From the NCBI GenBank assembly GCA_963377175.1, contig CAUJNA010000846.1, positions 10,001 through 74,000 of the forward strand: 64,000 nucleotides of DNA, read 5' to 3'. Every line of letters begins with the position of its first letter. The first letter of the stretch is position 1. Under the pieces are notes generated by a model that made no database searches, was not told the origin of the DNA, and was given only the letters and a program-made list of their open reading frames with translations. Source of the DNA: Effrenium voratum. Lineage: Eukaryota; Sar; Dinophyceae; Suessiales; Symbiodiniaceae. A program made the translations under genes and the position numbers. This document shows, piece after piece, positions 29,540 to 40,090 of this stretch.

Positions 29540-30858
29540 TGCTTAGTAGGGATTTCCATTTAACTCGCTTTTGGGGCTCCCCTAAACACAGGGCACATGG
29601 AGCAAGAGATCAAGCTGAAAGGTTTAGCATTGCTCGTTTTAGAAACCACCCTTTGCTGGGGTGATGGTTTGTGGGGAATGTAAAGAAGACGGTTCCAGGA
29701 CTGGGCAACATGTTGATTAGAGCAATCCCCCGCTGCGCAATTCGCGGTGGTTTTTCTGATGAGGTTCCCGTGGATTTATTTTCGGCTACATTCATGCAGA
29801 GTTCTCCTTACTTCACCTTTTGTCACTCAAGACCCCACCTTTGTTTGTGGGACTTGCAAGAGGGTTTCCTTCCGGGGTAATGTTTGAATTTGCACCTGAC
29901 AGTTTCAGACACCTCTTTGGGGCCCAAGTCGGAGTTTCGTGTTGTTTGTCCCGGGTGCGGCCGTTTGGTTTGGTTTGCAAAGACACGTCGGCCCAAGCTG
30001 CATGGCTTTGAGGTGGAACCATTCCCACGGGGTGATTGGCAGGGAGCCTCAGGCCGCATTCGAAACGCGGCGCCTGGTCCGTTTTGGAGAAGTGCAGGGC
30101 TCGTGGTCCTTCCCATGGTGTGTTCTGAACACGCCATTGGGGCTTTGCTGTCAGGGGGGTTGGTATCAATTTGTTGGGGTGTCAAACCGACCCCGAAAAC
30201 GGATACCTACAGACACCCGCGCCAACGTGCCAGTTCAGCAGCACCTTTTGCCAATCATCTCTCAAGAAACGGGGACACACAAAGGAGGCCAGCCTGACCA
30301 GCTATGAAAATGTCCGATGTGTGTTGTTTTCCGTCACAGAAACCGGGGACCTGAACCTGCGAAATAGTTAGGTGTGACGTTGGCTGTGGCAACTTCTTCG
30401 ATTCTGAGGCCACTGGGCCACCGGGATCACAGGAGTTTCTGGCAAGGGGTTCATACATGCCAATGATCATGAACCTTCTGAGAGCTCATGCCACTTTGGA
30501 CGAGGGCCATGGCTACTAGATGGGTGCCTGATTGTTCCGCAGGGTTTGCGAAAATCCTTAGAGGGAATAAAGTGGGAACCCTCCCGCTTGCAGAGATGTA
30601 GGAGGAGAGGAGCTTGCTTATCAAAAGAAGATCAGTGTTCCCCTTTGGTGGCTTCAAAGACTTGCTGGTGCTGGGGATTCCCTTAAAGGAAACCATAGGG
30701 GATGGTTTATCTCGGAGTCATTCCAAGTCTCATTCCCTGCCTAGCAAACCAGCAAGAATATCATGTTTCAAGGTTTCCTTTTGTTGGTCCATGTTTAGTC
30801 CTGGTGGCCCCAAGAGGTGTTCCGTTTGTGGGTCCTTTGGGCAATCGAGAGCTTTCCT
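29540..30858. other. No supported gene
   Basis: Several open frames of 60-140 codons overlap on both strands without recognisable domains. At 29540-29575 a short stretch resembles the left half of family C (TTTTAGTGCTTAGTAG). Repeated at 59277-60595. Confidence 0.4.
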
Positions 30859-30963
30859 ATGTCCCCCACTATTGCCCTTTCACTCTTTTTTTGGGGGGAG
30901 GGCTTCCCCTACTAAAATCGGCAAAACCGAAAAAAGTTGGTACCCTCTCAACGTGAGGACCTA
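30859..30963 (+). mobile_element. Short TIR element, family A, diverged copy
   Basis: The left end ATGTCCCCCACTATTGCCCT, the interior GGGGGGAGGGCTTCCCCTAC and the right end GTGAGGACCTA correspond to family A with changes in both termini. Copy at 60596-60700. Confidence 0.55.
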
Positions 30964-31201
30964 AGGGCCTTTCAAGACAGTCGCCTTGGGCCTTCGGCGC
31001 TTCGGTGCCTTGCGCCAGCTGCTTCTGGGCGGCTCGGCCCAGGTCCACGCGCACGGCCAAGCTGGTCATCGCCGCCGTGGGCGACGGCGAGAGGCGATGG
31101 CGGAGTGCGGGCGCGGATCGTCCGTTTGGTGAAGTACAGGGAGGTCCTTCCCATCGTGTGTTCTGAACACGCCATTGGGGGGTTGGTGTCAATTTCTTCC
31201 C

Positions 31202-31250
31202 TCCCCAGCTAGGTGCCAATTTTTACCGTTTCTTTTTTTTCGGTCCCAGG
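31202..31250 (+). mobile_element. Family A left-end fragment
   Basis: TCCCCAGCTAGGTGCCAATT followed by TTTACCGTTTC and a T run is the left half of family A. No right terminus follows. Copy at 60939-60987. Confidence 0.5.
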
Positions 31251-32288
31251 TTGGGTGGTTTCCTGTTTACGAAATGTCTCCCCCGCCCCAATTAACATGG
31301 AACCGGGGGGGGGGTCCTGGTTTGGACCATCTTCCTTTGAAAGCGACCCCCGAACTTTAGGTCCATGTCAATTGGTGGCAGGGCACACTCTACTAGAAGG
31401 GTTGCTGAGAAAGTCAGAGGACCCCTTGAACGGTTTCCCAAAAACGAACCAGGCTCGAACGCTTGCGCGGGCAAATCATGTGAGTAGAATGCGAAAGGGA
31501 CCCATCCACCGGGTCACCCAATCGGGCGATAAGAGTCGGCACGTGCACGGGAAGGAGTCACGGCTGTGCTGGTGCTGCATGGCACATGTTTAGAATGATC
31601 AGAAGAGGATGGGCAAGCGTTCAACGTTTCCAGACCCCCAGTTTGGCGCTCTCTGTGTGGAACATGGAAGTTTTAGGGCCGCGTTCGAAAGTGATACCGA
31701 AGGGGTTCCTTCATGAAGCATGACAAATTCCATCATGAAGATCGTCATCCCGCTTTGGCATCACACAGGAGAATTGCCACATGGCCTGTGTTGCGGCTGG
31801 AGGGGGTTGTTTTGTCTTGTTTCTTTGGAGGGGGGTTGTCCGATTCCTAAAGCTAAAGGGCACACACCCATGTCACAGATCATTTGGATCCTTGGCAGCG
31901 TTGGAGACGTGAACCGACTTCTCCTGGGACAGGGGTGTTTATATTCTAAACTGTCCAGTGGCACCAAGTTTGCCGGTTTTGACAGCCCAGCCTGGAAAGC
32001 CCGCAGTCGATGGGATGAAGCCATCTACTTGGCCCAACTGAAACCTGAACGCCGGACCCAAAATTAACTTGACTTCCCATTTGGGATTCTGGGTGGCGCA
32101 AAGGTGCGGAACAAGCAGGGCGAAAACATGATAATTCGGGGATTTCCATGACTCTCTGGCAATCCTCTACAGAAATCGACCAGCTTCCTTTGTTGATGAC
32201 TTGGATCGCATTGGTGATTCCACCCCCCCCCATCGCAAACACCACCTATCAAGCCACCAGCTCGACAAAGTGGTAGGAAAATTGAGGC
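31251..32288. other. No supported gene
   Basis: Open frames are short and overlapping. No repeat family termini or RNA boxes were seen. Repeated at 60988-62025. Confidence 0.4.
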
Positions 32289-32289
32289 C

Positions 32290-32560
32290 AAAGTAAAACG
32301 AACAAAAAAAACAACAAGCCAAGCCATCAGGCCACCGAACCGCCAAACCACCAACCCGCCCACTCACCAAACCACCAACCGGCAAACCACCAATTCGCGA
32401 CACATCTAAACTGCTAACCTGCCCACCCACCAAACCACCAACCGCCAAACCGCCAAGCCACCAAACCACCAAACCGCCCACCCACCGGAACCACCACACC
32501 ACCAAACAACCATACGACCAAACCGAGCCGCCAAACCACCCACCACCACCCAGGGCTCTT
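32290..32560. repeat. A/C-rich minisatellite
   Basis: Irregular 7- to 9-base units of the type AACCACC and AACCGCC run for about 270 bp (for example CCAAACCACCAACCGCCAAA). The opposite strand gives G/T-rich translations that should not be read as proteins. Copy at 62027-62297. Confidence 0.7.
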
Positions 32561-32569
32561 CGTCCTTAT

Positions 32570-33338
32570 GAGCCAGGCAGCGCTTCCTCTTGCCGGGCTC
32601 CGTGTGGGGCGGACTGCTGCAGAGCTACCTGGAAGCAGACCTGATTGGGCGGTCAAGGGGCAAAGCCCTAGGCTTTGGGCGTAAGCCCCGTCAAGGCGGC
32701 TTGGGCATGGGCAGATGGAATATCTGGAGGTCCTTGGACTTCCTTAGGCATAGCAAAGTTGAGTTGTTTGTTCTGCTTGGTCCCTGCTTTTTGGTAGAGA
32801 TCCATAGTGTTTTGCCTTCTCCTGCCAACTCAGCTGGCCAACATGTGTACCCCACTTTAGCAGGTGCAGGCGGGAATCAGGACATGCTCCAAGTTGTTGC
32901 CAGCCTTCCGAGCGAAGAATGAGCGACTCAGAACGCCTTCCAGTGTCGCAGAACTTGCGATTTCCCCAACCTTCTAGCCGGCTGATCCGGCTGAGTCCTT
33001 CGCGTTTGGAAAAGGCAACCGGGTTTAGCAGTGGTGGAGCATACTAATCAGGGGTGGCCCCCCATTTGGTGGAGGATTTGATATATTTTTGGGGATTCCT
33101 TTGATGATGGTCCCCCGGATGAATCCGAAATTCAATCGAGAGTTCCAGTACCTTCAATGGAGGTACTGGGAGCCCAAGAAAATGACCAACCCAGATTGGT
33201 TGGTGTTGCCTCGTTTAAGGGTTTCGTTTCTCAAGGGGACTTGAGGGGTCGACCGCGCGTGCCTTTGGTGACATCGCAGCTCAGGCATGGATGCGAGCAG
33301 CTCGGCAGGCATCCTGAAAGCCCTCCGAGGTGTTTGAA
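32570..33338. other. Gene-poor interval, one weak exon-like stretch
   Basis: At 32589-32647 one frame reads LPGSVWGGLLQSYLEADLIG, which looks protein-like but is short and cannot be assigned. Nothing else is supported. Repeated at 62307-63075. Confidence 0.3.
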
Positions 33339-33451
33339 CTTGGTGGCTCCCAGCCATCCCCTTAGCCTTTTAGCCTTTTAGTGTTTAGTGGTAGTGTGCA
33401 TTTAACCCACTAAAAGTTAAGCTTTTAGCGGGGGATCTGAGGGCAGCCCAG
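33339..33451 (+). mobile_element. Short TIR element, family C, copy 3
   Basis: CTTGGTGGCTCCCAGCCATC at the left, the palindrome CTAAAAGTT-A-AGCTTTTAG inside (one mismatch) and GGGGATCTGAGGGCAGCCCA at the right. Copy at 63076-63188. Confidence 0.6.
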
Positions 33452-33807
33452 TGAAGTCAACGGGCCCTTGCTTTAGGACATGGCGACTGGCTGGCTGACT
33501 TGGCGATGCGAAAACAATTGCCCCGAAAGCAATTGCCCCGACTTGTTCCGAGGCAATTTGCAAAGGCTGGAGCGGGACTACCCCAGGGCGTCTTGGTTCA
33601 ACTCTGGCCGACCAGGGGCCAGAAGGCTGACCCATGAGTCGGCAAGCTCAGTCCTCTTGGGTGAGGCAAGGGGTGTCCCAATCGGGATTTAGAACTAGAT
33701 TACTACGATTCTTGATTGCTATTGTAGACTTTCTGGTTGTGAAGCCAAGGGCTTTCCCATTCCCCCAAGATTGCCAGGAGAAGCTTCTCATGGGCGAAGT
33801 CGAGACC

Positions 33808-33863
33808 AGGAGGGTGCGCGTGGCGCGTGCATGGGCGGCGCGCGCATGGGCGGCGCGCGCATA
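33808..33863. repeat. Short GC-rich tandem repeat
   Basis: GCATGGGCGGCGCGC-type units repeat three times (GCGTGCATGGGCGGCGCGCG and following). Copy at 63545-63600. Confidence 0.6.
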
Positions 33864-34297
33864 GCTCTGAAGAGGCACCAAAAGGAAATGGACACAATGC
33901 CCTACACCAAGTAAAGCTCTCGCCTTGGGATACAACGAGCTCACTCGTTTGCCTGACCTCTCTCGCGCCAAACACGCTCGAATTCTGAGAATCCTTCGGA
34001 TTCGCGAGGAGCATCAGCGACATTTTGAAGGACTGGCTGCCTGGCGCCGAACAGCAGGCCATTGGGGGGAGACATCAATGCTGGTGGATCCCTGTTGCCA
34101 CAGTAGTAGGTTTCCAAGGATCGAGCTCTAATTCTTGAAATGCAGTCTTGCTGGCTTAAGTTGGCTACTAAAGTGGCAACTGCAAGCACTGGGCGAAATC
34201 TTGCAAGTGGGACTCCGGCCCTTTGGTCACCAGAATGATGGTTTTACAGAGATTCTATTTAGCAGGCTGACGCCTGATGCCGCCAACCCCCGTAACA

Positions 34298-34424
34298 TCA
34301 TCATCATTAGCATCAGCATCATTATCATCATCGTCATCACTGTCATCATCATCCTCAGCATCAGCATCAGCATCCTGATCATCCATCATCAGAACAACAT
34401 CACCAGCGGCATCAGCATCCTCAG

Positions 34425-34517
<93 letters not shown>

Positions 34518-34545
34518 CCATCTCATTTTCATTAATTAGCATCAG

Positions 34546-34610
<65 letters not shown>

Positions 34611-34634
34611 GTATCATCAGCATCATCATTATCG
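34298..34634 (+). repeat. (ATC)n trinucleotide array
   Basis: Imperfect at the start, then long uninterrupted CAT/ATC runs, for example from about 34424 to 34515 and 34540 to 34610. It is the inverted complement of the (GAT)n array at 34906-35264. Translated frames of D, M or I/H runs are artefacts. Confidence 0.9.
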
Positions 34635-34654
34635 TCTTCGGCATCATGACGGTC

Positions 34655-34895
34655 AGAGGTTAAGGTCAGGGTTAGAGGTTAGAGGTTCGGGTTAAAGGTC
34701 AAGGTTCGAGGTTAGGGTTAGAGGTTTGGGTTAGAGGTTGGGGTTGGAGGCTAGGGTTAGAGGTTAGAGGTTAGAGGTCAGGGTTAGAGGTTAGGGTGAG
34801 AGGTTAGGGTTAGAGGTTAGGGTTAGACGTGAGGATTAAAGGTTAGAGGTTAGGGTCAGGGGTTTAGGGTTAGAGTAGAGGTTAAGGTTAGAGCA
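34655..34895 (+). repeat. Degenerate telomere-like repeats between the trinucleotide arrays
   Basis: Units such as GGTTAGAG, GGGTTAGA and GGTTTAGGG follow each other for about 240 bp. One TTTAGGG, the common plant and dinoflagellate telomere unit, occurs near 34862. The array forms the spacer of a large inverted repeat. Confidence 0.65.
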
Positions 34896-34905
34896 TGATG
34901 ACGAC

Positions 34906-35264
<359 letters not shown>

Positions 35265-35280
35265 GATGATATGGATGATG

Positions 35281-35515
35281 GCAGGTTCTGCATCCCGCGC
35301 AGACGTAACATTGCCCCAAACACTTGCAGGACGATGCTGGCGAAGCTGGGGATCCTTTTTTTTCTCTCCAATTTTCGAAGACCAAAAAGGCTGCTCCAGC
35401 ATCCCCAGCAGGCAAAGCATCACCCCAGGCACCTGCAGCATGACGCCGGCGAAGCTGGGGATGCGAAAGCTGCCTTTTTTTCACAACTTTCCCAGACAGC
35501 TCCCGCATCCCCAGG
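35281..35515 (+). repeat. Two diverged tandem units
   Basis: A unit containing CGAAGCTGGGGAT and a preceding ACTTGCAGGACGATGCTGGC-type segment occurs twice (around 35290-35352 and 35405-35463), followed by T-runs and CATCCCCAG. Period is about 115 bp. Confidence 0.45.
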
Positions 35516-35612
35516 GTTAGAGGTTAGAGTTAGAGGTTCGGGTTTGAGGCTAAGGTCGGAGGTTAGAGGTTCGGGTTTACAGGTGAGGGTTAGAGGTTAG
35601 GGTTAGAGGTTA
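35514..35612 (+). repeat. Degenerate telomere-like repeat, third tract
   Basis: GGTTAGAGGTTAGAG, GTTCGGGTTTGAGG and similar units close the 34.3-35.6 kb simple-repeat field. Confidence 0.6.
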
Positions 35613-35811
35613 GGCGTGTCAACAATCCGCCGTGGGACCTCCCCTCCCCCGCTCAGACTCCCCCTAACCACCGCTTAGAACACGCCTCGCCCCTTTGCAG
35701 AGACTGACTTGGCTTTTGCAAAAAGGGGTCGGCGGATTCCAAGCTCTGGCGGGCTCGACTTCAAATAACGGTTTCTTTCCGAGTTTTTCGGTTTTAGTAA
35801 AAAAAAACAGG

Positions 35812-35931
35812 CATTAAAACCCGGGTAGGTGAAGGGTAAGAAGGAGCAGCGCCAGCCACAAGTAGCTCCGGCCGTCTTCTTCATTTTTCTTGCAGGGATG
35901 TGGTGACTACCAGGTTTTGACTGCGACTCAT
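35812..35931 (+). mobile_element. Short TIR element, family B, copy 4
   Basis: The left end ATTAAAACCCGGGTAGGTGA and right end TACCAGGTTTTGACTGCGAC bracket a family B interior (AGCTCCGGCCGTCTTCTTCA). Confidence 0.55.
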
Positions 35932-35944
35932 TTCAATCACCCAA

Positions 35945-36048
35945 TGTCGCAGTGGTGCCCTTTTACTCTTTTTTGAGGGGGGAGGGTTCCCCTACTAAAA
36001 TAGACAAAACGGGCTCCCTTATTCTAACCTCTCTACTGGAGGACCTAG
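35945..36048 (+). mobile_element. Short TIR element, family A
   Basis: The interior GGGGGGAGGGTTCCCCTACT with AAAATAGACAAAACGGG and the right end CTACTGGAGGACCTAG are typical. The left terminus (TGTCGCAGTGG) has diverged. Confidence 0.65.
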
Positions 36049-36200
36049 GAGGGAGCCTTGTCAACACTTTCACAATTGGAGGCAAGTTTCATAGCGGAGG
36101 GCGCTCCCAGGTGATTCACTTCTTGTCCATCGACACAGAGGGGTGCCTGGCTTATAGAGTGCGCGCGTTTCGGGTTTCCGTGTCTTAGGCGCCGGACAAC

Positions 36201-36295
36201 GGTCCCCCTGTAGCGCCCTTTTGCCTTTTTTTGGGCGGGAGTTCCCCTACTAAAATAGACGACCGAAATTCTAACCTCTCTACTGGAGGACCTAG
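36201..36295 (+). mobile_element. Short TIR element, family A
   Basis: GGTCCCCCTGTAGCGCCCTT at the left, GGGAGTTCCCCTACTAAAAT inside, ATTCTAACCTCTCTACTGGA then GGACCTAG at the right. 95 bp. It lies only about 150 bp after the previous copy in the same orientation. Confidence 0.68.
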
Positions 36296-37104
36296 AAGAA
36301 CAACTTATCTTGCTGGTGCTCAGCAGGGAATGAGGAATGGAACGACCATCATAAACCATCTAACTGGTGGGTGGTTTCCTTTAAGGGGGCCAAAGTCTGG
36401 GTTCATTCCCACATTCCCTACCTAACCCACCGATGATTGTGAATCAATCCCCTTAAGCCTTGCACATTTCGGGATGTTGCCGTTTATGTGGCGGCCAACA
36501 AACAAGCATGGACTTGTTGGGCTTGGCCATTCACGAAGTAAGGCACTGATTCCTCCCAATCCGACCTTTGACACCTGAGGAACCCCGGAAGTCTAAATTA
36601 CACGACCAAACACGCTCACTTCCATTTGCTTGAAAATTATGTTTGTCGTCCCTTGTTGGTTTTAAAGCGAATCTATCACTACTGGAAGTATGTTTATTCT
36701 TTCTAGGTGGCTTCAGCAAACGGAAGTCAAACTTTGGGTCCGAGCTGTGGTCCGGATTTGTTATGGCATGGCATGTTTTCGGGTGACTCTGCAAACATGG
36801 CAGCATACGCTGCGTCTTGAAAGCTAAAACAGCTTGGCTCGAATAGCAGGATTGTTCATGTTGTAGGTTGCGGCTCGATGGGCACACGGCCGTGACAGGA
36901 TGCAAGTCGCGCGTTGCTTTTTGTAAGGCAGCTTTAGCCTGAAGGTACACATGGCCCCGTCGTCTTGTTTTGAGAGTACCCTGGTACTTCCTGATCTTGA
37001 CGGAAGTGCTGGGCCACAGGTCTGTAGAGTAAACCTGATGGATGTCTGATGTCCGGGTTTTTTCCGAAAGCATCGCGAAGGGTTCTTCCGTGCGGAGCCC
37101 TTGG
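36296..37104. other. No supported gene; family D fragment
   Basis: A partial family D unit is present at 36657-36735 (TTTAAAGCGAATCTATCACT, ACTGG). The minus frame at 36531-37073 has no recognisable domain. Confidence 0.4.
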
Positions 37105-37665
37105 ACAAGTTACACAGAGCCAAGTTGCACAGAGCCAAGTTGCACAGAGCCAAGTTACATAGAGCCAAGTTACATAGAGCCAAGTTACAAAGAGCCAAGT
37201 TACATAGAGCCAAGTTACATAGAGCCAAGTTACATAGAGCCAAGTTACATAGAGCCAAGTTACTTACGAGCCAAGTTACATAGAGCCAAGTTACATAGAG
37301 CCAAGTTACATAGAGCCAAGTTACATAGAGCCAAGTTACATAGAGCCAAGTTACATAGAGCCAAGTTACATAGAGCCAAGTTACGTAGAGCCAAGTTACA
37401 TAGAGCCAAGTTACATAGAGCCAAGTTACATAGAGCCAAGTTACATAGAGCCAAGTTGCACAGAGCCAAATTACATAGAGCGAAGTTACATGGAGCCAAG
37501 TTACATAGAGCCAAGTTACATAGAGCCAAGTCACATAGAGCCAAGTTACATAGAGCCAAGTTACATAGAGCCAAGTTACATAGAGCCAAGTTACATAGAG
37601 CCAAGTTACATAGAGCCATTGGCACGGAGCCAAGTGACACAGAGCCAGGTGGCACAGAGCCAAGG
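37105..37665. repeat. 15-bp minisatellite AGTTACATAGAGCCA
   Basis: About 37 units of AGTTACATAGAGCCA run with few variants (ACACAGAGCCA at the ends, one TACTTACGAGCCA). Because 15 is a multiple of three, all six frames show five-residue repeats such as HRAKL, YIEPS and LCNLA. These are by-products, and no start, domain or other coding signal supports a protein. Confidence 0.92.
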
Positions 37666-37754
37666 TTAGCTAGAGCTTGCGTAGAGCTTCGGCGTAAGCA
37701 GCTATGTAAGTTAGTTCAGGTTTCTAAGGCGCCGGGGCGGGAGTTTGATCATCG

Positions 37755-38160
37755 CTCGGGATTGCGACCCTCTGCGGCGATTCGCGTGGTCGAGGTTCAA
37801 AAACTGAGGACTTTACGATTTCTGCAAGCCGCGCGCGACCCTCTGCGGAGATTCGCGTGGTCGAGGTTCAAAAACTGAGGACTTTTTACGATTTCTGCAC
37901 GCCGCGCGCGACCCAGTGCGGAGATTCGCGTGGTCGAGGCTCAAAAACTGAGAACTTTTTACGAATTCTGCAAGCCGCGCGCGACCCTCTGCGGAGATTC
38001 GCGTGGTCGAGGTTCAAGAACTGAGGACTTTTCACGATTTCTGCGGTTCGCGCGCGACCGTCTGTGGAGATCGTGCGCGTCGAAGCGCTCTCGCTGTGGC
38101 GCCGTGCGAATTTGTCTTAGTCTCGGCGAACCCTCTGCGGAGATTGTGCGTGTCGAAGCG
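37755..38160. repeat. 72-bp satellite, about six units
   Basis: GATTCGCGTGGTCGAGGTTC, AAAAACTGAGGAC, TTTACGATTTCTGCAAGCCG and CGCGCGACCCTCTGCGG repeat with spacing of 71-73 bp from about 37781. The last two units (38073 and 38146) have the variant GTCGAAGCGCTCTCGCTGTG. Confidence 0.85.
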
Positions 38161-38221
38161 CTCTCGCTGTGGCGCCGTGCAATATTCTTGCTCGCGAAAC
38201 AGCCTTTGGAAGTTGTCTCGT

Positions 38222-38280
38222 GGTTTGCGCGCTTGCTTTCGCAATCCCGCGGTCGCGGGTTCGATTCCCCTGGTCCGCGG
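38222..38280 (+). ncRNA. tRNA-like segment with perfect box B
   Basis: GGTTCGATTCC at 38258-38268 is an exact box B. Before it lies GCGCGCTTGCTTTCGCAATC, like an anticodon arm, and after it TGGTCCGC, like a 3' acceptor strand. The matching 5' acceptor strand (a GCGGACC-like sequence) and a clear box A are missing, so it is probably a tRNA fragment or SINE head within the satellite field. Confidence 0.3.
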
Positions 38281-38708
38281 CAGCTCCGGGTGGAAAATCG
38301 CAGCTTTTAAGTACAAACGTAGTACGCGGAGCGTGCTCCTGCAGCTCCGGCTGGAAAATCGTAACTTTTAAGTACAGACGTAGTGTGCGGAGCGTGCTCC
38401 CGCAGCTCAGGCTGGAAAATCGCAACTTTTAAGTACAAAAGTAGTACGCGGAGCACACCCCCGCAGCTCCGGCTTGAAAATCGCAACTTTTAAGTACAAA
38501 CGTAGTACGCGGAGCGTGCTCCTGCAGCTCCGGGTGGAAAATCGCAATTTTTAAGTACAGACGTAGTATGCGGAGCGTGCTCCCGCAGCTCCGGCTGGAA
38601 AATCGCATCTTTTAAGTACAAACGTAGTACGCGGAGCACACTCCCGCAGCTCCGGCTGGAAAATCACAACTTTTAAGTACAAAAAATAGTACGCGAAGTA
38701 CATTCCCA
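38281..38708. repeat. 61-bp satellite, seven units
   Basis: CAGCTCCGGCTGGAAAATCG, CAACTTTTAAGTACAAACGT and AGTACGCGGAGCGTGCTCC start at 38281, 38342, 38403, 38464, 38525, 38586 and 38647. The period is exact at 61 bp. Confidence 0.93.
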
Positions 38709-38714
38709 CAGCTC

Positions 38715-39055
38715 CGGCAGCACTTGCTCAGAGCAACTTGCGCAGAGCAACTTGCGCAGAGCAACTTGCACAGAGCACTTGCGCAAAGCACTTGCGGAGA
38801 GCAACTTGCACAGACCAACTTGCACAGAGCACATGCGCAAAGCGCTTGCACGGAGCAACTGGCGCAGAGCAACTTGCACAGACCAACTTGCGCAGAGCAC
38901 ATGTGCAAAGCGCTTGCGCGGAGCAACTGGCGCAGGGCACTTGCGCAGAGCAACTTGCTCAGAGCACTTGCGCAGAGCAACTTGCTCAGAGCACTTGCGT
39001 GCAGCAGCTTGCAGAGAGCAACTTGCGTGCAGCCTGGAACACTGCAGCTTGCGCA
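38715..39055. repeat. 15-bp minisatellite GAGCAACTTGCGCA
   Basis: Units of 14-15 bp such as GCGCAGAGCAACTTG and GCACAGAGCACTTGC repeat irregularly. The unit resembles that at 37105-37665 (CACAGAGCCAAGTTG), so the two arrays are probably related and flank the 72- and 61-bp arrays. Confidence 0.85.
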
Positions 39056-39456
39056 GACCACTTTCGTGAGAAATCGCGCGGCGCAGTTCGAGAGGAAAGT
39101 AGGATGATGAGATGGAGCTCGCATGTGACCATACACACTGAGCATCGCCGCGCGCAGACACGCTCGCCGCAGCGATGTGAAAAGGTGTCTCCGCGGCTGG
39201 ATGAGCACCTGTGGAAAAATGCTTTCGGGCCAATCGTCCTCTAGTTTCAGAGGGTCCTTGGGGAGACTCCAGGTACTGCCCGGGTTTTGACTCGACCAAA
39301 GTGTTGGGAGGTCTGAGCTCGAGATCCTGCGGAGCTTCCCTTTCGACCGCCCAGCACTCAGCACCCGGCTCGGGTCTCCCATCGCGCGGGGAAGCCGTCA
39401 ACCCGCGGGGGTTCGACGTGGGAAGTCTCGGGCAGTCTCGGGTGTCCGGATCAAAC

Positions 39457-39565
39457 CTAGGTCCCCCATTTGTGCCCTTTTACCGTTTCTGTTTTGGGGG
39501 GAGATTCGGTTCCCTATTGCAGCAAAAAGGGTGCCCTTGTTCTACCTCTCTACTGGAGGACCTAG
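39457..39565 (+). mobile_element. Short TIR element, family A
   Basis: CTAGGTCCCCCATTTGTGCC at the left, GGGGGGAGATTCGGTTCCCT inside, CTACTGGAGGACCTAG at the right. 109 bp with good termini. Confidence 0.7.
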
Positions 39566-39949
39566 CCTCTTACTGTATAGCATCTCGGTTTCCGTGTTAA
39601 TTTGGAGGGGGGGTTCCACCAGTGCGTTTATGGGGGGGGGTGGTCGACCTCGTGCTTCGGCCATCCACGCGCCGACCTGGGATCCCCGTTCGCTTCATGG
39701 TGAATGGTGCCTCTTTTCCTTTCTTTCGAGGGCACGTTTTGTGAGGCTGGTTCAAAGAGAGTTTGCAACCGGCAAGCCGTTTCGAGCCATTTTGGGTTCC
39801 AAATTGGGATTGTCTACGTCAGGGCCGTGTCGGAGGACCTTTAAAGGGATCATTGAGGAAACAAATGGCTGCCTCCAAAGATGGGCAGGCATGAAACAAT
39901 AGCTTGAATCATACATGGGTCCTAGGTATTGCTCGGCTGCTGAGCAAAA

Positions 39950-40090
39950 GCCGAGCCACTGGCTCAAAACCCGGGTACATGAAGCTTAGTATGGGAGAAT
40001 CCCAGCCATAACTGGGATTCTGGCCGCCGTTTTTTTTTTCCATTCTGGGGATCGGTTTAATACCAAGTTTTGATGATGACTCATGTGGCT
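39950..40090 (+). mobile_element. Short TIR element, family B, copy 5
   Basis: The left end CCGAGCCACTGGCTCAAAAC then CCGGGTAC, and the right end TACCAAGTTTTGATGATGAC then TCATGTGGCT, form an extended imperfect inverted repeat. 141 bp. Confidence 0.62.

Larger units (their letters stand above)
16731..34263 (+). repeat. Large direct repeat, unit 1 (partner 46469-64000)
   Basis: About 17.5 kb recur at +29,738 up to 18,904 and +29,737 after it. The 10.5 kb downstream of the retrotransposon show no difference that I could find, including homopolymers. Within the retrotransposon I found seven substitutions and one indel. The right limit of the repeat is not known because the window ends. Confidence 0.95.

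Noticed and set aside
32167..32505. Gly/Val/Trp-rich minus frame
   Set aside because: Antisense translation of the A/C-rich minisatellite.
37042..37878. Long open frames with HRAKL or YIEPS repeats on both strands
   Set aside because: They are the translation of a 15-bp minisatellite, which is open in every frame because 15 is divisible by three.
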